A stretch of DNA of 64,000 bases, taken from contig NZ_CP040443.1 of assembly GCF_005843885.1 (NCBI RefSeq), positions 3,410,001 through 3,474,000 of the forward strand, read 5' to 3'. Of the stretch, positions 28,117-37,243 are shown in pieces. The DNA comes from Escherichia sp. E4742 (GTDB lineage Bacteria; Pseudomonadota; Gammaproteobacteria; Enterobacterales; Enterobacteriaceae). The notes beneath the pieces were generated by a model. The model searched no databases and was not told where the DNA came from. It worked only from the letters and a program-made list of their open reading frames with translations. Position numbers and translations under genes: made by a program. The first letter of the stretch is position 1, and each line of letters starts with the position of its first letter.

Positions 28117-29565
28117 ATGAAGTTTATCATTAAATTGTTCCCGGAAATCACCATCAAAAGCCAATCTGTGCGCTTGCGCTTTATAAAAATCCTTACCGGG
28201 AACATTCGTAACGTTTTAAAGCACTATGATGAGACGCTCGCTGTCGTCCGCCACTGGGATAACATCGAAGTTCGCGCGAAAGATGAAAACCAGCGTCTGG
28301 CCATTCGCGACGCCCTGACCCGTATTCCGGGTATCCACCATATTCTCGAAGTTGAAGATGTGCCGTTTACTGACATGCACGATATTTTTGAGAAAGCGTT
28401 GGTTCAGTATCGCGATCAGTTGGAAGGCAAAACCTTCTGCGTGCGCGTGAAGCGCCGCGGTAAGCATGATTTTAGCTCGATTGATGTGGAACGTTACGTC
28501 GGCGGCGGTTTAAATCAGCATATTGAATCCGCGCGCGTGAAGCTGACGAATCCGGAAGTGACTGTCCATCTGGAAGTGGAAGACGATCGTCTGCTGCTGA
28601 TCAAAGGGCGCTACGAAGGTATTGGTGGTTTCCCGATCGGCACCCAGGAAGATGTGCTGTCGCTGATCTCCGGCGGTTTCGACTCCGGCGTTTCCAGTTA
28701 TATGTTGATGCGTCGCGGCTGCCGCGTGCATTACTGCTTCTTTAACCTTGGCGGCGCGGCGCATGAAATCGGTGTTCGTCAGGTGGCGCATTATCTGTGG
28801 AACCGCTTCGGCAGCTCCCACCGTGTGCGATTTGTCGCTATTAATTTCGAACCGGTCGTCGGGGAAATTCTCGAGAAAATCGACGACGGTCAGATGGGCG
28901 TTATCCTCAAACGTATGATGGTGCGTGCCGCGTCTAAAGTGGCTGAACGTTACGGCGTACAGGCGCTGGTTACCGGCGAAGCACTGGGGCAGGTGTCCAG
29001 CCAGACGCTGACCAACCTGCGCCTGATTGATAACGTCTCCGATACGCTGATCCTGCGTCCGCTGATCTCTTACGACAAAGAGCACATCATCAACCTGGCT
29101 CGCCAGATTGGCACTGAAGACTTTGCCCGCACGATGCCGGAATACTGCGGTGTGATCTCCAAAAGCCCGACGGTGAAAGCGGTTAAATCGAAGATTGAAG
29201 CGGAAGAAGAGAAGTTCGACTTCAGCATTCTCGACAAAGTGGTTGAGGAAGCGAATAACGTTGATATCCGCGAAATCGCCCAGCAGACCGAGCAGGAAGT
29301 GGTGGAAGTGGAAACCGTCAATGGCTTCGGCCCGAACGACGTGATCCTCGATATTCGTTCAGTTGATGAACAGGAAGATAAGCCACTGAAAGTTGAAGGT
29401 ATCGACGTGGTTTCTCTACCGTTCTATAAACTGAGCACCAAATTTGGCGATCTCGACCAGAACAAAACCTGGCTGTTGTGGTGTGAGCGCGGGGTGATGA
29501 GCCGCCTGCAGGCGCTCTATCTGCGCGAGCAGGGCTTTAATAATGTGAAGGTATATCGCCCGTAA
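28117..29565 (+). CDS. thiI: ThiI, tRNA 4-thiouridine synthetase and sulfur carrier enzyme
   Basis: Adenylates U8 in tRNA and transfers sulfur received from IscS, giving 4-thiouridine; also supplies sulfur for the thiazole of thiamine. It has 482 residues. Domains in order: N-terminal ferredoxin-like and THUMP (about 1-165), PP-loop SGGFDSG at about 185-191, and a C-terminal rhodanese domain (about 400-482) with the persulfide cysteine (WCERGVMS, C456 in family numbering). The partner cysteine is in EYCGVIS (C344). The rhodanese extension is typical of enterobacteria. Confidence 0.98.
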   Translation: MKFIIKLFPEITIKSQSVRLRFIKILTGNIRNVLKHYDETLAVVRHWDNIEVRAKDENQRLAIRDALTRIPGIHHILEVEDVPFTDMHDIFEKALVQYRDQLEGKTFCVRVKRRGKHDFSSIDVERYVGGGLNQHIESARVKLTNPEVTVHLEVEDDRLLLIKGRYEGIGGFPIGTQEDVLSLISGGFDSGVSSYMLMRRGCRVHYCFFNLGGAAHEIGVRQVAHYLWNRFGSSHRVRFVAINFEPVVGEILEKIDDGQMGVILKRMMVRAASKVAERYGVQALVTGEALGQVSSQTLTNLRLIDNVSDTLILRPLISYDKEHIINLARQIGTEDFARTMPEYCGVISKSPTVKAVKSKIEAEEEKFDFSILDKVVEEANNVDIREIAQQTEQEVVEVETVNGFGPNDVILDIRSVDEQEDKPLKVEGIDVVSLPFYKLSTKFGDLDQNKTWLLWCERGVMSRLQALYLREQGFNNVKVYRP

Positions 29566-29578
29566 TTTGTTGTTTTTA

Positions 29579-29619
29579 CGTCGCATCTGGTCAGATGCGA
29601 CGTTTACCGCATCCGACAT
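29579..29619. repeat. REP-like hairpin thiI/yajL
   Basis: A 9-bp stem TCGCATCTG / CAGATGCGA (29581-29600) overlaps a degenerate REP reading ...GATGCGACGTTTACCGCATCCGACA. It fills the gap between the convergent thiI and yajL and may serve as terminator for either. Confidence 0.65.
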
Positions 29620-30209
29620 TACTCGTAATAATTATAAATCCCTGCCGCCATCACCAGTTGTGATGCCACTTCATGGGCTTTTTCACGCCCAACCAGCAGG
29701 TCGATAATTTTCAGACCAAAGTCGATAGCTGTCCCCGGCCCCTGGCTGGTCAGCAATTTTACCCGTGCATCCCAGACGACGCGCTTGTCCTGCCATTGTT
29801 CGGCGGGAATTTTGTCTTTCAGCGTCGGGAAGCCGGTCATATTGCCAATCGGGAAGATATCGTGCGGCACCAGCACGGTGGCTGGCGCGGCGCAAATAGC
29901 CGCGACAATACGCCCGGAACGGTGGAACTGTTTAACGGTTTCAACCAGCAGGGTGCTATCACGAAAACATTCCGCGCCTTTAATGCCACCAGGCAGCACG
30001 ATCACGTCATATTCGCCATCAGCAACTTCGACCAGCGGCGCATCCGCCAGCAGCTTCACGCCGCGCGAGCAGGTAATCGCCAGGTTACCATCGCTGGCGA
30101 CGCTGGCAGTGGTGACTTTGATTCCGCCGCGAACCAGCAGATCGATAGTGGTGACGGCTTCAGTCTCTTCACTACCAGGGGCGAGGCAAACCAGTGCCGA
30201 TGCGCTCAT
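29619..30209 (-). CDS. yajL: YajL, DJ-1/PfpI family chaperone-deglycase
   Basis: Homologue of human DJ-1 (PARK7), reported as an oxidative-stress chaperone and glyoxal/methylglyoxal adduct deglycase; the enzymatic role is debated. It has 196 residues from the ATG at 30207-30209. The nucleophile C106 is in AAICAAPA (nucleophile elbow) and E15 sits in GSEETEAV. Its first 38 bases overlap the 3' end of panE on the same strand, implying coupled translation. Confidence 0.97.
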
Positions 30210-31083
30210 ATTCACTCTCCTTTCTTTTTACCATTTCAAACAGGCGGGTGTTTTCCGGTACGGCAATCCCATGAGCACGGGCGCGGCGTAAGAGAAAACC
30301 ATTGATATAGTCGATTTCAGTGTGGCGCAGCGCGCGGATATCCTGCAACATCGACGAGATATTTTCCGCTGTGGCATCAATCACCTGCATCACGTAATCA
30401 CGCAAATCTTCTGCTGAAGTATGATGCCCCTCGCGTTCGATCACTGCCGCGACTTCTTCGCATATCTGCATAATTTCTTGCGGATGATGACGTAATTCAC
30501 CATTCGGGCAATTCCAGATGGCGGTCAGTGGATTAATCACACAGTTGACTGCCAGCTTGCGCCACAGTTCGGCGCGAATATTGTTATGCCACGCGACGTC
30601 AGGTAACACGGTTTGCAAAATATCCGCCAGATAACTGTAATCGCCATCCTGTTGCCGTGCCGGACCAATATGTGTGATACCGTTTGCCACATGAATAATG
30701 ACATTGCCGTCGCGGCGGGCGGCATGGGTGGTGGTACCCATCAGTAACGGCTGCTGAATGTTTTGCAACTCTTCGATGGTACCCATGCCGTTGTGAATTA
30801 ACAGTATTGGCGTGGTTACAGGCAGTGTGGACGCGAGGCTTTTGACGGCATCGGAAACCTGCCATGCTTTCAGCGTCACCAGTAACAGATCGCTGGTGGC
30901 CAGAAAATCGGGATCGTTAGCGGTCAGTGATTCGTTAAATATCGAACCGTCAGTCTCAACCAGATTCACGCTACAATAAGGTTGCGGTACGCGCAGCCAG
31001 CCCTGAACTTCGTGACCCTGTTTGCAAAGTGCTGTAAGCCATAATTGCCCTAAGGCACCGCATCCCAATACGGTAATTTTCAT
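30172..31083 (-). CDS. panE: PanE, 2-dehydropantoate 2-reductase
   Basis: NADPH-dependent reduction of ketopantoate to pantoate in pantothenate synthesis. It has 303 residues. Rossmann motif GCGALG at residues 7-12, and the catalytic lysine in [17 protein letters not shown] (about 176). Upstream of and overlapping yajL; diverges from yajQ. Confidence 0.97.
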
Positions 31084-31250
31084 TGTTCCTCCTCACCCGC
31101 AACCACTCCGGGTGTTCAATAAGGCTATCCCTTAATTGTGCATGCTGTTGCGACTATGCACAATTAAGGGATACGTCCTGGTGCAGGACTGTTGGTTATT
31201 TAACTTTGCAGGTATTATGCTTCGCATCAAAAATGAAGGGAGAGGAAAAG

Positions 31251-31742
31251 ATGCCATCTTTCGATATTGTCTCTGAAGTTGATCTTCAGGAAGCACGTAA
31301 CGCGGTCGATAACGCGAGCCGCGAAGTGGAGTCCCGTTTTGACTTCCGTAACGTTGAAGCCTCATTTGAGCTGAACGACGCCAGCAAAACCATTAAAGTG
31401 TTGAGCGAGTCCGATTTCCAGGTCAATCAGTTGCTGGATATTCTGCGTGCCAAGCTGCTGAAGCGCGGCATAGAAGGTAGTTCGCTGGATGTACCGGAAA
31501 ATATCGTTCATAGCGGTAAAACCTGGTTTGTGGAAGCGAAACTGAAACAGGGCATTGAGAGCGCGATCCAGAAGAAAATCGTCAAGATGATCAAAGACAG
31601 CAAACTGAAAGTGCAGGCGCAAATTCAGGGCGATGAGATCCGTGTGACTGGCAAATCTCGTGATGATTTGCAGGCTGTCATGGCGATGGTGCGCGGTGGC
31701 GATCTCGGTCAGCCGTTCCAGTTCAAAAACTTCCGCGATTAA
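31251..31742 (+). CDS. yajQ: YajQ, nucleotide-binding protein (UPF0234)
   Basis: Protein of 163 residues with two ferredoxin-like halves. Family members bind GTP/ATP or, in Xanthomonas, cyclic di-GMP; the role in E. coli is unclear. The ATG at 31251 follows GGGAGAGGAAAAG and starts the conserved MPSFDIVSEVDLQEARNAVDN; the longer frame open upstream to 31083 has no support. The C-terminal GGDLGQPFQFKNFRD is the family signature. Confidence 0.95.
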   Translation: MPSFDIVSEVDLQEARNAVDNASREVESRFDFRNVEASFELNDASKTIKVLSESDFQVNQLLDILRAKLLKRGIEGSSLDVPENIVHSGKTWFVEAKLKQGIESAIQKKIVKMIKDSKLKVQAQIQGDEIRVTGKSRDDLQAVMAMVRGGDLGQPFQFKNFRD

Positions 31743-31766
31743 TTACGATAACGTGCGGTTTGTTCA

Positions 31767-31866
31767 TGCCGGATGCGGCGTGAACGTCTTATCTGGCCTG
31801 TAAAAGTTTGTTAATTCAAAAGATTGCAGCAACTTTGTAGGCCAGATAAGCGTAATACATCGGGCA
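31767..31866. repeat. BIME: paired REP elements yajQ/yajR
   Basis: REP at 31767-31801 (TGCCGGATGCGGCG...TTATCTGGCCTG) and an inverted partner at 31837-31866 (GTAGGCCAGATAAGCG...CGGGCA), separated by an A/T-rich spacer. A small GC hairpin with T5 follows at about 31861-31881, likely the yajQ terminator. Lies between convergent yajQ and yajR. Confidence 0.82.
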
Positions 31867-31880
31867 ATTTAGCCCCGTTT

Positions 31881-33245
31881 TTATGCCTGACGAATTGCCT
31901 GTTCTACCTCAAAGCGATTCGTCACTTTGCTGTCGAGCTTCACGTAAGCCGCATGTTCTTCTTCTGCAATCAACACCTCTTTGACGCCTGCCGTTTCCAG
32001 TAAACGCACTTTTAACGCATTGTTTGCGGCAATGTCCGCCGGGATTTCAATGCGTAAACTGCTGACATACGGCGGTTCTTTCATGGTACTGGCGACTGCC
32101 AGCCACAATGCGGCCAGCATTGCGCCAGCGAGAAAGACGCCCTGACCGTCAAACATGCCGTCAATCCAGCCGCCCAGCGAACCACCAATCGCCACGCCAA
32201 GAAACTGGCTGGTGGAGTAAACGCCCATCGCCGTACCTTTGTAACCAGCTGGAGACTCTTTACTGATAAGCGAAGGGAGTAAGGCTTCCATCAGGTTAAA
32301 CGCCACAAAGAAAAGCTGCACGCCGACCACCAGTTGCCAGAACTGCGTTTGTGCGTTCCACAACACAATTTCCGCAACCACGATCAGCCCGACGCAGAAG
32401 ACAAAAACTTGCTTCATCTTGCGCTTAACTTCGGCGTAGATAATGAAAGGCACGACCGAGCCAAAGGCGATTAACATCGTCGCCAGATAGACCTTCCAGT
32501 GTTCAGCCGCCGGGAAACCCGCATCAGCCAGTTGCCCTGGCAGGGCAACAAACGTCGACATCAGCAGCATGTGCAGACACATAATGCCGAAGTTGAGTTT
32601 CAGCAGCCGTGGTTCCGCCAGCACTTTACTGAAACTGCCTTTCACCATCCCGGACTCACGATTAAGTACGTGCGTACTGCTGTTGGGCACAACCCAAATG
32701 GTCAACGCAATGCCGGTCGTTGCCAGAATAGCGATCATCCAGAAGAGCGCGTGCAGCCCAAGTTTGTGAGTGATGATCGGACCAAGCACCATCGCAATGG
32801 CGAAGGTAATGCCAAAACTGACGCCTATAAATGCCATCGCTTTGGTACGGTTTTGTTCGCGAGTCAGATCAGAAAGTAGCGCCATAACGGCTGCGGCTAT
32901 GGCGCCAGAACCTTGTAACGCACGACCCAGAATGATTCCCCAGATAGAGTCGGAAAGCGCGGCAATCACGCTACCGGCGACAAACACAGCTAACCCGCCA
33001 ACGATAAGCGGTTTGCGACCTATGCGGTCGGAAAGTAGGCCAAATGGAATTTGAAAAACGGCCTGAGTCAGACCATAAATACCAATGGCAATACCGATTA
33101 ATGCTTCGCTGGCACCTTGCAGAGCCATGCCGTACGTGGTCAGAACCGGCAGAACCATGAACATGCCCAGCATGCGCAACGAGAAAACGGTTCCTAAACC
33201 CCAGGTCGCGCGCCGCTCACCTGGTGTCATTTTATAATCGTTCAT
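31881..33245 (-). CDS. yajR: YajR, major facilitator superfamily transporter
   Basis: Inner-membrane proton-driven drug/proton antiporter-type MFS protein with unknown physiological substrate. It has 454 residues from the ATG at 33243-33245. Twelve membrane segments; the MFS motif A region is GLLSDRIGRKPLIVGG. A cytoplasmic ferredoxin-like YAM domain occupies the C-terminal 65 or so residues (RIEIPADIAANNALKVRL onward). An in-frame 14-codon extension upstream is rejected. The C-terminal domain differs from the K-12 version I recall more than the transporter core does. Confidence 0.95.
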   Translation of the reverse strand: MNDYKMTPGERRATWGLGTVFSLRMLGMFMVLPVLTTYGMALQGASEALIGIAIGIYGLTQAVFQIPFGLLSDRIGRKPLIVGGLAVFVAGSVIAALSDSIWGIILGRALQGSGAIAAAVMALLSDLTREQNRTKAMAFIGVSFGITFAIAMVLGPIITHKLGLHALFWMIAILATTGIALTIWVVPNSSTHVLNRESGMVKGSFSKVLAEPRLLKLNFGIMCLHMLLMSTFVALPGQLADAGFPAAEHWKVYLATMLIAFGSVVPFIIYAEVKRKMKQVFVFCVGLIVVAEIVLWNAQTQFWQLVVGVQLFFVAFNLMEALLPSLISKESPAGYKGTAMGVYSTSQFLGVAIGGSLGGWIDGMFDGQGVFLAGAMLAALWLAVASTMKEPPYVSSLRIEIPADIAANNALKVRLLETAGVKEVLIAEEEHAAYVKLDSKVTNRFEVEQAIRQA

Positions 33246-33354
33246 TACCACCTCTATTTTAAATTCGCGACTAGTGTAAAGCGGCAAACGAATGGGGTAA
33301 ACATGCGGATTTTTTTAGTAAATATTTCGTGAGGGATATGTTTCTAATACTAAG

Positions 33355-33380
33355 AAAAAAGGTGCCGTAGCACCTTTTTT
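33355..33380 (-). terminator. Terminator of the cyo operon
   Basis: Perfect 11-bp stem (AAAAAAGGTGC / GCACCTTTTTT) with a CGTA loop, 16 bases beyond the cyoE stop codon. On the minus strand the six A residues read as the T-tract. It could work in both directions. Confidence 0.9.
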
Positions 33381-33395
33381 AGCAGGGAAGTCGCG

Positions 33396-34286
33396 TTACC
33401 AAACAGACGCCAGCAGCGTATGCGAGTCCGGCACCATAAAATCAACGGACATCATTACCGAGAGGGCTGTGATGGCGATGATAGAGAAGCCGAACAGCTT
33501 GCGCGCCCAGATTCTGTCATCAGCAACTTTATAACCGCGCAGGGCCATGCCTAACCACCAGACGCTAACCGCTGCGGCGACTACCAGATATTTATACCCA
33601 GCGTAACCGCCAAGAGAGAGCATCAGCGTGGCAACGGCAAAGGCGATGATATACAGCGTGATGTGATTCTTCGCCACCGAAATGCCTTTCACCACCGGCA
33701 GTACCGGAATGTTTGCCGCCTGATAATCCTTAAAGCGGAAAATGGCGATGGCATAAGAGTGAGGCATTTGCCACAGGCTGAAGATAGCCAGCAGGATGGC
33801 TGCACCGCTATCGAACTCGCCCGTTACCGCACAGTAGCCGATCACCGGCGGCGCAGCGCCGGAGAGCGAACCAATCAACGTGCCGTAGACTGAGTGGCGT
33901 TTCATGTACAGACTATAAACGCCGACATAAACCACAAAGCCCATCACCCCCAGCCAGCAGGCCAGCGGATTCGCGCCAAACCACAGCAGCATAAAGCCAG
34001 CAAAGCCTAGCAAGGTGGCGTACACCAGCGAGACAGCAGGAGAGATCAGGCCTTTAACCAGCACCCGATTCTTCGTCCTTTCCATCTTTCTGTCGATATC
34101 CCTGTCGATGTAGTTGTTAAACACACAACCCGACGCCACAACCAGTGACACCCCAACCAACGTGTAGATAAACAGGGGATAATCAATGCTGCCCTTTGAG
34201 GCCAGCAGGAATCCCCCAATCACCGAGATCAGGTTGCCAAAGATGATGCCTGGTTTCGTTACTTGCAGGTATTGCTTAAACATCAT
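33396..34286 (-). CDS. cyoE: CyoE, protoheme IX farnesyltransferase (heme O synthase)
   Basis: UbiA-type prenyltransferase that adds a farnesyl group to heme B, giving heme O for the bo3 oxidase. It has 296 residues from the ATG at 34284-34286, with about nine membrane segments. The aspartate-rich motif NNYIDRDIDRKMERT and the second motif with ...FRFKDYQAA are visible. Last gene of cyoABCDE, 11 bp after cyoD. Confidence 0.97.
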   Translation of the reverse strand: MMFKQYLQVTKPGIIFGNLISVIGGFLLASKGSIDYPLFIYTLVGVSLVVASGCVFNNYIDRDIDRKMERTKNRVLVKGLISPAVSLVYATLLGFAGFMLLWFGANPLACWLGVMGFVVYVGVYSLYMKRHSVYGTLIGSLSGAAPPVIGYCAVTGEFDSGAAILLAIFSLWQMPHSYAIAIFRFKDYQAANIPVLPVVKGISVAKNHITLYIIAFAVATLMLSLGGYAGYKYLVVAAAVSVWWLGMALRGYKVADDRIWARKLFGFSIIAITALSVMMSVDFMVPDSHTLLASVW

Positions 34287-34297
34287 AACCGCCGCTC

Positions 34298-34627
34298 TTA
34301 GTGCATCATCATGTTGTAGTTGAGGTTCCACATGATCCAGATGGAGCCTACAACCAGAATAGCGATGATTAGCACGGTGAAGACAAACGCCGTCATGTTC
34401 CAGCCTTCATCTGATTTGGTATTCATGTGCAGGAAGCACACCAGATGCACCAGAACCTGTACCACTGCCATTGCCAGGATTGTTCCCAGAATTACGGCCG
34501 GTGAGGCAGAACCTGTCATTACCATCCAGAACGGGATCACCGTCAGGATTACCGACAGGATAAAGCCTGTCATGTAGGTTTTTACGCTGCCATGGGATGC
34601 GCCGCTATGTTCGTTAGAATGACTCAT
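34298..34627 (-). CDS. cyoD: CyoD, cytochrome bo3 ubiquinol oxidase subunit IV
   Basis: Small membrane subunit needed for oxidase assembly. It has 109 residues and three membrane segments, with a histidine-rich N-terminus (MSHSNEHSGASHGSVK) and C-terminus (NLNYNMMMH). The ATG at 34625-34627 shares one base with the cyoC stop. Confidence 0.97.
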   Translation of the reverse strand: MSHSNEHSGASHGSVKTYMTGFILSVILTVIPFWMVMTGSASPAVILGTILAMAVVQVLVHLVCFLHMNTKSDEGWNMTAFVFTVLIIAILVVGSIWIMWNLNYNMMMH

Positions 34628-35241
34628 TACATCGCCCCCATCAGATAAACAACAGTGAACACACAGATCCACACCACATCCAGGAAGTGCCAGAACAGGC
34701 TCAGACACATGATGCGGGTACGGTTAGTGCTGGTCAGGCCGCGACGAGCGATTTGCACCATCAGCACCGCCATCCAGATAAGACCTGAAGTGACGTGCAG
34801 ACCGTGTGTCCCGACCAGCGCAAAGAACGCTGACAGGAAGCCACTGCGATCCGGGCCCATGTCGTTAACAATCAGATGATGGAATTCATAGAGTTCCATC
34901 CCGATAAATCCGGCACCAAACAACCAGGTCAACGCCAGCCAGGAGATAACCTGGCTTTTGTTGTTTTTGTACATGGCGATAGCCGCCATGCCGTAGGTGA
35001 TGGAGCTGAACAAGAGCAAGAAAGTTTCAACCAGAACGAACGGCAGTTCGAAAATGTCCTTACCTGTCGGGCCGCCTGCGGTGCCGTTCACCAGAACGGC
35101 ATAGGTAGCAAACAAGATAGAGAACAGAATGCAGTCGCTCATCAGGTAGATCCAAAATCCGAAGATTTTGGTTCCGCCTGCATCGTGGTGCCCGTGTTCG
35201 TGCGCGTGGGCAGTCGCGTGCGTCAAAGTATCAGTTGCCAT
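34627..35241 (-). CDS. cyoC: CyoC, cytochrome bo3 ubiquinol oxidase subunit III
   Basis: Heme-copper oxidase subunit III family; 204 residues with five membrane segments and a histidine-rich cytoplasmic N-terminus (HATAHAHEHGHHDAGG). The GTHGLHVTSGLIWM motif is typical. Overlaps cyoB by 11 bp and cyoD by 1 bp, showing tight translational coupling across the operon. Confidence 0.97.
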   Translation of the reverse strand: MATDTLTHATAHAHEHGHHDAGGTKIFGFWIYLMSDCILFSILFATYAVLVNGTAGGPTGKDIFELPFVLVETFLLLFSSITYGMAAIAMYKNNKSQVISWLALTWLFGAGFIGMELYEFHHLIVNDMGPDRSGFLSAFFALVGTHGLHVTSGLIWMAVLMVQIARRGLTSTNRTRIMCLSLFWHFLDVVWICVFTVVYLMGAM

Positions 35242-37222
35242 TTTTCAGCCCTGCCTTAGTAATCTCATCGAAATGCTGGTTTTCCAGTTTTTCGATTTCT
35301 GCCACCGGCACGTAGTAATCCACGTCCTCGTCGAAGCTTTTCACGATCCAGGTGATGATCATGCCTGCGAAGCCAACAATCGCCAGCCACCAGATATGCC
35401 AGATCATGGCGAAACCGAAGATGGTGGAGAAAGCCGCAATGACGATACCGGCGCCGCTGTTTTTCGGCATATGAATTTCTTCATAGTGGTCAGGCTTTTT
35501 GTACGCTTCGCCTTTCTCTTTCATTTCCCAGAATGCATCACGCTCGTGAACGTGCGGCACAACGGCAAAGTTATAGAACGGAGGCGGGGAAGAGGTTGCC
35601 CACTCCAGCGTACGGCCACCCCACGGGTCGCCAGTCAGGTCACGGTTCTGGTCGCGGTCGCGAATGGAAACGTACATCTGAATAACGAGGCAGAGGATAC
35701 CCAGCGCAATCAGTACCGCACCGCTGGCTGCAATCATCAGCATGGTGTGGAACTGCGGGTCAATCTGCTGGCTCAAGCGACGAGTCATGCCCATGAAGCC
35801 CAGCGCATACAGCGGCATAAAGGCAACGAAGAAGCCGATGATCCAGAACCAGAACGCGCGTTTACCCCAGGTTTCGTTGAGTTTGAAACCGAACGCTTTA
35901 GGCCACCAGTAGGTCATCCCTGCGAAGCAGCCGAAGACCACGCCGCCGATGATAACGTTATGGAAGTGCGCAATCAGGAACAGGCTGTTATGCAGAACGA
36001 AGTCCGCGCCCGGAACTGCCAGCAGCACACCAGTCATACCGCCCACCGAGAAGGTGACGATAAAGCCGATGGTCCACAGCATCGCAGAATGGAACACGAT
36101 GCGGCCCTGATACATGGTGAACAGCCAGTTGAAGATCTTCACCCCGGTCGGGATGGCGATAATCATCGTGGTGATACCAAAGAAGGCGTTTACATTCGCG
36201 CCCGCACCCATCGTAAAGAAGTGGTGCAGCCAGACGATGAACGACAGCACGGTGATACAGACGGTTGCCCATACCAGCGAGGTATAACCAAACAGGCGTT
36301 TACGCGAGAAGGTTGCCGCAATTTCGGAGAACACACCGAAAACAGGCAGGATCAGGATGTAAACTTCCGGGTGTCCCCATGCCCAAATCAGGTTGATGTA
36401 CATCATCATGTTGCCACCCATATCGTTGGTAAAGAAATGGGTGCCCAGATAGCGATCCAGGGTCAACAACGCGACGGTAACCGTCAGAATTGGGAAGGAA
36501 GCAATAATCAGAATGTTTGCGCACAGTGATGCCCAGGTAAATACTGGCATCTTGAACATGGTCATGCCCGGTGCGCGCATCTTCAGAATGGTAACGAAGA
36601 AGTTGATACCGGTTAGCGTCGTACCAATACCGGATAGCTGGAGACTCCATATCCAGTAATCGACACCGACCCCCGGACTGTACTCTATTCCCGATAGCGG
36701 TGGATAGGCCAGCCAGCCGGTCTGCGCAAACTCGCCCACGCCGAGAGAAACGTTAACCAGAATCACACCAACAACGGTAAACCAGAAGCTTAAGTTGTTG
36801 AGGAACGGGAACGCAACGTCACGCGCGCCGATCTGCAGCGGAACCACCAGGTTCATCAGACCGATAACGAAAGGCATCGCCACGAAGAAGATCATAATCA
36901 CGCCGTGCGCGGTAAAGATCTGATCGTAGTGGTGAGGCGGCAGGAAGCCCGCTTCGCCCGCTGAGGCAAGAGCCTGCTGGCTACGCATCATAATGGCGTC
37001 AGCAAAACCACGCAGCAGCATCACAATTGCCACGATGATATACATGATACCAAGGCGTTTATGGTCGACGGAGGTCAGCCACTCTTTCCACAGGTAGGTC
37101 CACTTACCGAAGTAAGTGATCAGGCCAACGAGCGCCAGACCTCCCAAAATAATGGCAGCGATCGTAACCATGACGATAGGTTCATGGAACGGGACTGCAT
37201 CAAGTGATAATTTTCCGAACAT
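35231..37222 (-). CDS. cyoB: CyoB, cytochrome bo3 ubiquinol oxidase subunit I
   Basis: Catalytic subunit carrying low-spin heme b, heme o3 and CuB; reduces oxygen to water and pumps protons. It has 663 residues and about 15 membrane segments. CuB ligands and the cross-linked tyrosine are in WGHPEVYILILPVFG, further CuB histidines in WLHHFFTMG, and heme ligands in IAHFHNVIIGG; H106 (FTAHGVIMIFF) is the other low-spin heme ligand. Confidence 0.98.
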   Translation of the reverse strand: MFGKLSLDAVPFHEPIVMVTIAAIILGGLALVGLITYFGKWTYLWKEWLTSVDHKRLGIMYIIVAIVMLLRGFADAIMMRSQQALASAGEAGFLPPHHYDQIFTAHGVIMIFFVAMPFVIGLMNLVVPLQIGARDVAFPFLNNLSFWFTVVGVILVNVSLGVGEFAQTGWLAYPPLSGIEYSPGVGVDYWIWSLQLSGIGTTLTGINFFVTILKMRAPGMTMFKMPVFTWASLCANILIIASFPILTVTVALLTLDRYLGTHFFTNDMGGNMMMYINLIWAWGHPEVYILILPVFGVFSEIAATFSRKRLFGYTSLVWATVCITVLSFIVWLHHFFTMGAGANVNAFFGITTMIIAIPTGVKIFNWLFTMYQGRIVFHSAMLWTIGFIVTFSVGGMTGVLLAVPGADFVLHNSLFLIAHFHNVIIGGVVFGCFAGMTYWWPKAFGFKLNETWGKRAFWFWIIGFFVAFMPLYALGFMGMTRRLSQQIDPQFHTMLMIAASGAVLIALGILCLVIQMYVSIRDRDQNRDLTGDPWGGRTLEWATSSPPPFYNFAVVPHVHERDAFWEMKEKGEAYKKPDHYEEIHMPKNSGAGIVIAAFSTIFGFAMIWHIWWLAIVGFAGMIITWIVKSFDEDVDYYVPVAEIEKLENQHFDEITKAGLKNGN

Positions 37223-37243
37223 CTTTATTCTTCCTCAACCCCT

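Noticed and set aside
35168..36529. 453-codon open frame on the plus strand, antisense to cyoB and cyoC
   Set aside because: It is a shadow of the strongly biased codon use of the cyo genes; the translation lacks domain features and is rich in His, Arg and Gln typical of antisense frames.
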